Assembly: GCF_030035675.1 (NCBI RefSeq)
Contig: NC_084483.1
Coordinates: 147,657,425-147,721,424 of the forward strand
Length of the DNA stretch: 64,000 nt
From: Rhineura floridana
Taxonomy: Eukaryota; Chordata; Lepidosauria; Squamata; Rhineuridae
Reading direction: 5' to 3'
A program made the translations under genes and the position numbers. Below, one piece after another: positions 55,735 to 64,000 of the stretch. Every line of letters starts with the position of its first letter. Positions within the stretch are counted from its first letter, which is position 1. A model generated the notes under the pieces. The model had not been told where the DNA came from and did no database searches. It saw nothing but the letters and a program-made list of their open reading frames with translations.

Positions 55735-55845
55735 CGGCCCAATGGGTTGCATTCAACTAAGTTCTACTTAGAATAGACCCTAAGATAGTCATGACTATTA
55801 ATTGAGTAGGTCTACTTTGAGTAGGACTAGCACTGAGTACCACTC
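55735..55845. repeat. Palindromic dispersed repeat (GTGGGTCTACTC type)
   Basis: TTGCATTCAACTAAGTTCTAC and TCTACTTTGAGTAGGACTAGC are the two partly complementary halves. Confidence 0.65.
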
Positions 55846-56037
55846 AGTGTGTTTCAGAAAATTCATCCTTCAAAGGCACTGTAAATATCCTAGCAACGTA
55901 AGTAGGCTAAATACAAAATGTTAGAAAATATGTTCTCTAACAAATTTATTCTTTCAAACCAGCAAAAGGCCTCTTTAGTAAGACACACAATATAACCTAA
56001 AGACCTCTATAAAAACAAATGCAGGATTATTATGACA

Positions 56038-56248
56038 ACAAGCATGTCAACAAAGTAAACTAACCATTTTTAGAAAAAATGTCACGTTGTTTCTACAGGA
56101 TGTGATAATGTTACTAAAATGATTAGTTTGCTTTGTTGGCATGCTGGCTGCCATAATTCTGCATAGGCAATTGGTTCAAGAGGATATGAAAAGTTTTATT
56201 TTAAATGTAGTAACTTTATATATTCTTGAACCAATTGCCTGTGCAGTC
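56038..56248. repeat. Pair of inverted repeats
   Basis: Arms 56038-56072 (AAGCATGTCAACAAAGTAAAC) and 56113-56148 (GTTTGCTTTGTTGGCATGC) are near complements. Immediately after, GCATAGGCAATTGGTTCAAG (56161-56180) pairs with CTTGAACCAATTGCCTGTGC (about 56224-56243). The two hairpins sit back to back. Possibly a MITE; family unknown. Confidence 0.6.
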
Positions 56249-56259
56249 AAGTGCCAACA

Positions 56260-57610
56260 TAAAGCAGAATTTTTAAGAGGACAACCTTTCACCAGATGCA
56301 ATATTTTAAGGCAAATCAAATGGAATAAAAAAGAATACTTTAACCTCTTGCTGGCATAAAAGTTACTGAATCTAAATAAATAGTACTGGATTAGAAAATC
56401 TGAAAGCCAGTGGCAAAAAACAACAGAGGAACAATGAAAAAAAGAGTTTTTACAAGAGAAAACCCATTTCATCACAAAGACCTTTTGGAACAAGACTGTA
56501 GGGAAGAAACTTACTGTAGCTCCCTCAGCAAAAATCTAGTATCATGTTTGTTATTCCAGTTGCTCTCAAATTGTGAGGTAGCGCCTCCCTTGGGTCACCT
56601 GTTTGGGATATAAATTTCCAGGGAGGTATCGGATCCTGAAGCAGGTGGTGTCTTCCTCCCCCAGCAGTTGAGATCTAAGTAATCGGATGCGCTTTGACTG
56701 TAGACTTATCTGCACTGGATTTGTGGGGATTATTATGCTGTCATTCCAGTGATATTAGGAAAGATGGGAGTTTAGAACTTTTATGTTGTTCTTGCTCCTG
56801 GCTTCACATAATGTAATAAAATAATTTGATGAAGCTGTATTTTTTTTTTAAAAAAAAGCAAGCATTAATCTGATTGTAATATTGGTGTAGTACTGGCATT
56901 TATAATTCTATGGAAAAGCATAAATTTTGATATCCTGGGCTATACATGACTGGTTTTCCAGTCCTCCAAACCAGAAACTGATTCTCTTTACTGCTTCCTG
57001 GCTGTCTGGTTACCAAATTCCACTAGGGAACATATATGTACTTAAACCCTAGATTGGCCAGTCCAGCTAAGAAGCTGCCTGAACTAAAATTGCCTGCTGA
57101 GAAGGTAGGATGAATCTTGTGTGCCATCTGGAACATCCCTACCTCCAGTGGAGAGTGTTTTCTAGAGGGTATGTTTATTCATGTACTAGAAGCAGATTAT
57201 CATGAGAATGGTGTATATGTCTTCTAATTAAAAAAATCAGATTCTACCCATGCATTCATCCTATTAGCTAAAATACATTTTAAAAAAACTTGTTTTGAAG
57301 AGCAAAACCTTTCAAATTAAAGTTTAATACCACACATGTCTCATCAGTCCATGTGTATGTTAAGCAGATGGGGGCTTGAGAAATTGGCCTCATAAGCTAC
57401 CCAACTGAGAAACAAACTAGACGTATTAATACGTTAAGCACCTGTTTATCCCATTCACACACAAATTGGGGTAGGGAGAGTCTACTCTTTATACAACTCA
57501 GCACATGGAGAGAACAATGAAACCATGTTTGTAAGCAATTTGTCCCCAGTCTCCCTCTAATACCACAAGTAAGCTAAGCAGGGAATAAAATGTTGAAAGC
57601 TATGGAGCAC
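56260..57610. other. Unassigned sequence
   Basis: AT-rich with short homopolymer runs (T/A at 56841-56859). No gene or repeat recognised. Confidence 0.45.
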
Positions 57611-57615
57611 AACAA

Positions 57616-58088
57616 CAGGGCCGGTCCCAAAGGGTGGCCAGGTCAGGCCCTGGCCGAGGGTCTCTGGAGCAACAGAGGCCCCTGAGGGGCCTCTCGATAG
57701 GGTGGGGGAAGGGTAGCACTCCCTTTCTGCGATCTGTGTCAGAGTAGCTGCTGCTGATCGCAGGGAGGAAGCTTCTTCCACCCGTCCATTCACTGGCTCC
57801 ACCTATCTGTCTCTCCTATCTTTTGCGGCTGCACAGGCTGCATGCACAGGACTGCCATTAACCAAGATGGTGGCCGAGGTTTTCCTAAGGGGCTGAAGCC
57901 TCCGGTGCCATCTTGGTTGATGGCAGCAATGCGTGCGTGTAGCAGCCCGCGCAGCCGCAAAAGACAGGAGAGACAGAACCAGCGAACGGGTGGGCGGAAG
58001 AAGCTCCCTCCCTGCGACAGGCATGCGTGTGCCGGGGCCTGTGGCAAGCTGGTGCCCAAGGGCCCCAGCATGTCTGGCGCCGGCCCTG
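57616..58088. mobile_element. GC-rich hAT-type MITE, long copy
   Basis: 473 bp. Starts CAGGGCCGGTCCCAAAGG and ends GGCGCCGGCCCTG, perfect-style hAT ends. The interior has the inverted pair GCCATTAACCAAGATGGTGG and GTGCCATCTTGGTTGATGGC, each with a YY1-like AAGATGG core. Same family as 36553-36930. Confidence 0.8.
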
Positions 58089-58334
58089 CACAGCAAGGTG
58101 GGAAGGGAAAGGGTTTCATACCCCTCCCCCATGTTTAATTTTTTGTGCAAAATGTGTTGAATGCTCACATGGTTGCCACACTACTAGCTTGGCCCTAACA
58201 AGAGGGAGAAGTTGTTAACCTCCTTGGTTAAGTACCCAGCTGCATGGCTCAGTCAGAAATCTCGTTAAGTTGACTTATAGATGGAAAAGCACTTAACACA
58301 CAACGTTATGTGCTATCAAAGAAAATATATACAT

Positions 58335-58447
58335 TGTATTCAACTAAGTCATGCTCAGAGTAGACCCACTGAAATTAACTAACCTAAGTTAGTCATGCCT
58401 ATTAGCTTCAGTGGGTCTTCTCTGAGTAGGACTAGCATTGAATACCA
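58335..58447. repeat. Palindromic dispersed repeat, best hairpin copy
   Basis: GCTCAGAGTAGACCCACTGAA at the left pairs with TTCAGTGGGTCTTCTCTGAG at the right. The centre AACCTAAGTTAGTCATGCC is also partly self-complementary. The outer words TTCAACTAAG and CATTGAATACC also pair loosely. Confidence 0.72.
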
Positions 58448-58706
58448 CCATGTGTTTTGTTGGATTTGAGCTTTGGGTTTTCGCTTATCGTCTTTTTTTT
58501 TTTTTTTATATATAATTTTTATTCAAATTTTTCCAAAAACAAACAAAACAAAGTAAGAAAAAACATAACAATATTACAACAAAAAATGAAAATAAAATGG
58601 TTGACTTCCGATTTGTCACAAATCAGCTATAAGTATATAATATACATCAAACCTGTCCCTTAATATATATACATACATAGTCCCTTTTCTCCATAAGCTG
58701 TCTTAA

Positions 58707-61700
58707 TTAATCATCAAATCCCAGTATCATCATTTTATTTTGATCTTTTGACAAAAAGTCTAAGAGAGGCTTCCAATCCTTAAGGAATGTATCTGTCGAT
58801 TTTTCTCTAAGTAAACACGTCAATTTATCCATTTCTACTAAGTCCATTAATTTCAATAGCCATTCTTCCATTGTTGGTATTGATTCCATTTTCCACTTTT
58901 GTGCATATAATAATCTTGCTGCCGTAATCATATATAATATTATTCTTCCATATTTCTTTTCTATTTGTTTATCCATAAAGCCCAATAAAAAAAAATTCTG
59001 GTTTTGACTGAATATTTATTTTTAAAATTTTTTGCATCTTCCTGCCTATCTGTGCCCAGAATAATTTTGCCTTTTTACATGACCACCACATATGATAAAA
59101 AGATCCTTCTTGTTGATTACATTTCCAACAAACATTAGAGACATTACTATACATTTTTGACAGCTTTTCTGGAGTCATGTACCAACGGTACATCATTTTA
59201 TAAAAATTTTCTTTAAGATTATAACATAATGTAAATTTCAAGCCTTTTTTCCACATATTTTCCCATTGATCCATTTGTATGTTATAACCAAAATTTTTTG
59301 CCCACTTTACCATGCACTCTTTTACTTGTTCTTCCTCCATATCCATTTTCAGTAAAAGTTTATACATTTTCGCAATTATGTTTTCATCATTTGTACACAA
59401 ACCTATTTCAAAATCAGATTTACTTATTTCAAACCCATACATTTTCTTATCCATTTTATATCTTTCTAACAATTGTAAATAAGCAAACCAATGAAAACTA
59501 TATCCTTCCTTTATCAGTTGTTCTCTCTCTTTCATTGTGTATTCTCCATGTACATTTTCTAATAGATCTTGATAAGTTAACCATTTCTCTTTTCCAGTCA
59601 TTTCTCTTCTATAAAACGCTTCTTGACTTGAGACACATAATGGTATTTTCGAAAAAAACCTTGGTTTATATCTATTCCATATTTTCAACAGAGGACGTCT
59701 TATAAAATGATTGTTAAAGTCTACGTTTACTTTTACTTTGTCATACCATAGATATCCGTGCCATCCCCACTTCAAGTTATGGCCTTCCAAATCCAATAGT
59801 CTTTTATTCCTCAATAAAATCCATTCCTTTATCCAGACTAAACAGCAGGCAGCAAAATAAAGTCTCAAATTTGGTAATCCCAGTCCTCCTCTTTCTTTAG
59901 CATCTTGAAGTAATTTAAATTTAACTCTTGGTTTTTTTCCTTGCCATACAAATTTAGAAATATCTTTTTGCCATTGTTTAAAAGGTAAATCAGAGGATAT
60001 TACAGGTATTGTTTGGAACAAAAACATCATTCTCGGTAATACATTCATTTTTATCACAGATATTCTACCCATTAATGACAGTTGTAATTTATCCCATCTT
60101 AGCAAGTCTTTCTTAATCTCTGTCCATAATTTTTCATAGTTGTTATGGAACAACTTTGAGTTATTATTTGTCATAATAATACCTAGATACTTCAACTTTT
60201 TTTCTATTGTAAAATCTGTCTTGTCCATTAACTCTTTCTGTTCACTTAAAGTTAAATTTTTCACCAACATCTTTGTTTTTTGATTGTTGATCTTAAATCC
60301 TGCTAACGGTCCAAATTCTTTTAATTTATCCATCAATATATGAATTCCTTCCAAAGGGTTTTCTAATACAATTATCAAATCATCAGCAAATGCTCTCAAT
60401 TTATATTCTTCTTTTTTTATTTTCAAACCCGAAATCCTTTTATCTTGCCTTATATCTCTAAGCAGCACTTCTAAAACCAAAATAAATAAAAGGGGAGATA
60501 ATGGACATCCCTGTCTTGTACCCTTTTGTATTTCACATGAATCCGTTAAGTCTCCATTAACAATTATCTGGGCCTTCTGTGATGTATAAATCGATCTAAT
60601 CCATTTTATAAAGTTGTCTCCAAAATCCATTTGCTCCAAAACCTGGAACATAAATTTCCAATTCAAATTATCAAACGCTTTTTCAGCATCTAAAAAAATC
60701 AAAGCTGCTTGTTTATCATTTCGTTGTTCTAAATATTCCAACACATTCAAAACATTCCTGACGTTGTCACGTAATTGTCTTTTAGGTAGAAACCCTGATT
60801 GATCTTCCTGAATAAATTGTTGCAATATTATTTTCAATCTTTCAGCCAAGATCATTGTAAAAATTTTATAGTCATTGTTCAATAGAGATATTGGCCGATA
60901 ATTTTTTGTTTTAGTTAAATCTTGGTCCTCTTTAGGTATTAATGTTATATTAGCATTTTTCCAACTATCGGGTATCTTTCCCTCTTGCAAAATAGAATTC
61001 ATTGTAGACTGTAGGGGTAACAAGAGTTCTTCCTCCAAACATTTATAATACATTGCAGATAACCCATCTGGTCCTGGTGCCTTTCCTAATTTAATTTTAT
61101 TTATAGCTTCAGATATCTCTCTTGACGTAATAGGGCCATTAATAACTTGTCTCTGAAAATCTGTAATTTTAGGCAAATTCTGTTTGGATAAGTACTCTTC
61201 TATTTTTTCAGATGGAATTTCTTGACACTTGTATAATGTTGAGTAATATTGATGGAAAATCTTTTTAATTTTTACATTATCTGTGAGCATCTCGTCTCCT
61301 TCTTGTATCTTTAAAATAATGTTTTTTTGACGTTCTTTTCTTAACTTGTATGCTAACCATTTCCCAGGTTTATTTGCAAATTCAAAAGTCCTTTGTTTAG
61401 CAAAATTTAATTTCCTTTCAATTTCTCTGACTGTCAACATTGATACTTGCTTCTGTAACATTTTAATTTGATTTACAATAGAAACTTTAGCTGGATTCTT
61501 TTTCAATTCTTCCTCTTTTTGTTTTATTTCTTCCAAAATTAATTGCATTTTCTGTTGTTTCTTTTTTTTTAATTCAGAGTTACATTTAATAAAGTATCCC
61601 CTCATAAATGCCTTACTTGTATCCCAAACAATATTTTCACTTGTTCCTTTATATAAATTATATTCAAAGAACTCTTTTAATTTCTTCTTACATTCTTGTA

Positions 61701-62471
61701 CTACTTTATCATTCTGTAATAAAGATTCATTTAGTCTCCATCTAAATCCAAGATTTTTTTTTTTTAAAGTTAATATCACGGGATTGTGATCCGAAAAAGT
61801 TTTTGGTAATATATCCATTTTAAAGATATCCTTCGCTAAAATTTTAGACATCCAAATCATATCAATCCTCGAAAATGTTTTATGTCTTTCTGAAAAATAA
61901 GTAAATTCCTTTGCGTTATCATTTATATATCTCCAGGTATCCACCAATTCTAAATGTTCCATGAGTTCAAAACAAATCTTCGGTAATTTACCTTGTGTCT
62001 CTTTGATATTTTTTTCAGAAAGCCTATCAATTTTTGGTGAGATTACCCCATTCCAGTCACCCATGACACACCAATGCTCATATGAAAGCTCTGACAATTT
62101 TTCCATAAGTCTTGTATAAAACCTTGTTTTATCTTCATTGGGGGCATAAATACCCACTATCAAAATGTTTGTACCTTGTAAAGTAATTTCAACCCCCACA
62201 AATCTACCACTATCGTCCAATAATACCAATTTAGGAAGCAATTGTGGATTAATATAAAGAACAACTCCATTTTTTTTTTTGGTCCAGCTGAAATAAATTC
62301 TTCACCCAAATTTTTACAAATCAAATATTTGGAGTCTTTCTTCTGAATATGAGTTTCCTGTAAACAAATTATATCCAATTTTAATTTTTTCAAGTAATGA
62401 AACACTTTCTTTCTCTTTTGTGCCGTGTTAGCTCCATTTATATTCCAAGTTAGGTATTTGTAATCCATCAT
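58707..62471 (-). pseudogene. L1 ORF2: endonuclease and reverse transcriptase, two frame shifts
   Basis: It would nick target DNA and reverse-transcribe L1 RNA. Three overlapping minus-strand frames cover it: 62160-62471 (endonuclease start, LTWNINGAN and CLQETHI), 58969-62241 (1090 codons) and 58707-58985 (C-terminal tail). In the long frame: GDWNGVI and SDHNPVIL complete the endonuclease; YRPISLLNNDYKIF, LIFLDAEKAFDNLNW, GTRQGCPLSPLLF and AFADDLIIV give the reverse transcriptase; a C-terminal zinc-like motif has CWKC then HMWWSC. Both frame shifts fall in A/T homopolymers (about 62270-62280 and 58986-58994). Confidence 0.88.
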
Positions 62472-62483
62472 TAAGCATGTATT

Positions 62484-63407
62484 TTAAAATGTGCCTGGTG
62501 CTCCTTTTGATCCATCATCTTCCTTCCCCTCCTCTGCATATCCTTGTTGACTTTGTTTCCCAGGAACTATATCCATATCTTTGAGTTTATCTTCTTCCAT
62601 ATCTTTTGAAGCTTTTCTCAGGAAGTCCCTTGCTTTTTGAACAGTATTCAATCTATATTTCTGTTGTCTGAATGTAAAAATCACTCCTTCTGGAACATCC
62701 CACCTAAATTGAATTTTGCATTGCTTAAGTTTTTCTGTAAGGAAAGCATATTCTTTTCTCTTACGTAAAAGTCTAATAGGGATTTCTTTCAACACCAGTA
62801 TTTCCTTACCATCAATTTTAAAGGTATATTTAAAATGTTGCTGTAATACCATATCTCTGGTCGTTTTCTTTACAAAATGAACAAGCACATCTCTTGGAAT
62901 TTTTTTCATTGTTGCATATCTGGAATTAATTCTATAAACTTTGTCTATTTCAAATTCCATCCGATCTTCATTCAAATCCAGAAATTTTACTAAAGCATTA
63001 ACAATTTTATCTCTGATGTCTTCACCTGTTTCCTCAGGGATTGCACGGAATCTCAAACAATGCTCTTTACTTCTCATTTCAGTCACAGCCCCATAGTCCA
63101 AATTTTTTTCTAATTCCAGATTTAATATATCTGTTCTATTCTCCAAGGTTTGTACCTTTTCTTTAGTATTTTTTGCATCCTCCTTTATTTGCCCAATTGT
63201 CCCTTTAATCTCATCCACTTGTGTTTTAATATAGTCTCTTATATCTGTCAATTCAGTTTTCATTTCATTCATTTCCTGTTTCATCTCCTGTTTTATAGCA
63301 TTGATCCCTTCCATTATTTTTTGAAACATTTCTGAGGGCATATCCTCTTCCTGTGTATCAATAGAACCTCTTCGCCCCTTAGTTGTTTTTTTAGTTGCCA
63401 TTTTCAA
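62484..63407 (-). CDS. L1 ORF1 protein (intact, 307 aa)
   Basis: The RNA-binding chaperone that coats L1 RNA. The open frame of 307 codons starts MKMATKKTTKGRRGS. Residues about 25-95 form a coiled coil (IMEGINAIKQEMKQEMNEMK, with further heptads to about residue 95). The RRM-like middle holds CLRFRAIPEETGEDIRDKI, and the C-terminal domain has KIPRDVLVHFVKK and KEIPIRLLRKRKE. The Lys/Glu-rich end is GKQSQQG. The stop is 12 bp before ORF2 begins. This length is usual for reptile L1 ORF1. Confidence 0.88.
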   Translation of the reverse strand: MKMATKKTTKGRRGSIDTQEEDMPSEMFQKIMEGINAIKQEMKQEMNEMKTELTDIRDYIKTQVDEIKGTIGQIKEDAKNTKEKVQTLENRTDILNLELEKNLDYGAVTEMRSKEHCLRFRAIPEETGEDIRDKIVNALVKFLDLNEDRMEFEIDKVYRINSRYATMKKIPRDVLVHFVKKTTRDMVLQQHFKYTFKIDGKEILVLKEIPIRLLRKRKEYAFLTEKLKQCKIQFRWDVPEGVIFTFRQQKYRLNTVQKARDFLRKASKDMEEDKLKDMDIVPGKQSQQGYAEEGKEDDGSKGAPGTF

Positions 63408-64000
63408 AAATAAGCCTTTAATTTCTAATATTAATCACTATTTCAGAACCTAGAGGCAATCTATTTCTTTTCTTTTTTCTCTCCACCGAAAAAAGAGTTA
63501 ATATTCCAGGCCTATTATTGAAATCCAGCCAGCAGTTCTTATCTGTATCCAAGAATGCAAAACAATTCTGGTTGCCAAGACTAAACAGTTATTAGCATAT
63601 ACGAGCAGCGAATTTATCCAAAAAGAAATAGTCCAAAGAGAAAATTAGTCCAAAATATAATAATTGCCTCTCATCCGTTTTTAAACTTTATAACTCCAAA
63701 TTCAAGCCAGCTTTTTGTCGTAAAAGAAGTATATAAGTTGTTTATATTTTCTTTCTTCCTTAATTATATTTAAAAGAGAAAAGGTATGACTCACCCAGGT
63801 TTCTCAGTTGCTGATTCATAAACAAATCCCTTTTATTGCAGTAATTTAAGCCGAATGATAAGATTTAGGTAGAAGTGGGCTCGCTGGTTAAGAACGTTTT
63901 TTTTTTTAAAAAGAAAAAACGCTTCGCTTTATCCCAGTGCAGCTTGCGTGGAAGTCCAGACTCCGTCTTCAGCCGATCGGCTTGCCTTCTTATCTCAGGA
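63408..64000 (-). promoter_or_regulatory. L1 5' UTR (partial)
   Basis: 593 bp upstream of ORF1, colinear with 11008-11784 of the deleted copy (shared CTCATCCGTTT, CCAGCTTTTTG and GACTCACCCAGG words). It would contain the internal L1 promoter. A T-run/A-run hairpin lies at 63893-63921 and the palindrome AGCCGATCGGCT at 63972-63983. Confidence 0.75.

Larger units (their letters stand above)
58492..64000 (-). mobile_element. L1 retrotransposon, nearly full length, runs off the window
   Basis: Minus-strand L1. The poly-A tail is read as a T run at 58492-58507, then comes a short 3' UTR, ORF2 (58707-62471), ORF1 (62484-63407) and at least 590 bp of 5' UTR to the window edge. By comparison with the deleted copy at 9953-11784, about 190 bp of 5' UTR should remain beyond 64000. 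ORF1 is intact and ORF2 has two frame shifts, so this is a fairly young copy. Confidence 0.9.

Noticed and set aside
1-64000. CRISPR arrays, operons, phage or plasmid features
   Set aside because: The window is clearly vertebrate nuclear DNA; the short repeats present are transposon- or microsatellite-derived and not regularly spaced.

Overview
This is vertebrate nuclear DNA, most likely from a squamate reptile (lizard or snake). The host genes are split by introns and match vertebrate CRIM1 and FEZ2 exon by exon. The repeat mix points to a squamate: L2-like, CR1 and L1 LINEs side by side, a tRNA-derived MIR-like SINE, a Tc1 element, many hAT- and Tigger-like MITEs, a young Ty1/copia element, and a palindromic 'GAGTAAGTCCCATTGA' dispersed repeat. 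The organism call rests on recognition only; no search was run.

Layout. 1-6290: the 3' end of CRIM1 on the + strand, with its transmembrane exon (2075-2262), its last coding exon (3527-3703) and a long 3' UTR. 6290-17780: intergenic, holding hAT MITEs and a Tc1 transposon (8799-12246) split by an internally deleted L1 flanked by a perfect 16-bp target duplication. 17780-18350: CpG-rich promoter region and first exon of FEZ2. 17944-52462: eight FEZ2 coding exons, also on +, giving about 376 residues. The last few codons lie in a further exon that I could not find in the window.

The FEZ2 introns carry most of the mobile DNA. Intron 3 has an L2-like LINE with a 981-codon open frame (antisense). 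Introns 4, 5 and 7 hold three copies of an unrecognised element with terminal inverted repeats of about 280 bp. Two of these, in opposite orientation, bracket exon 5. Intron 5 also has a polypurine tandem repeat, and intron 7 holds the copia fossil. After exon 8 come a CR1 LINE remnant, MITEs and a nearly full-length L1 (minus strand, 58492 to beyond the window end).

CRIM1 and FEZ2 do not form a pathway; they are old chromosomal neighbours. From memory they are convergent in human, whereas here both read on +. No RNA genes, CRISPR arrays or bacterial features were found.
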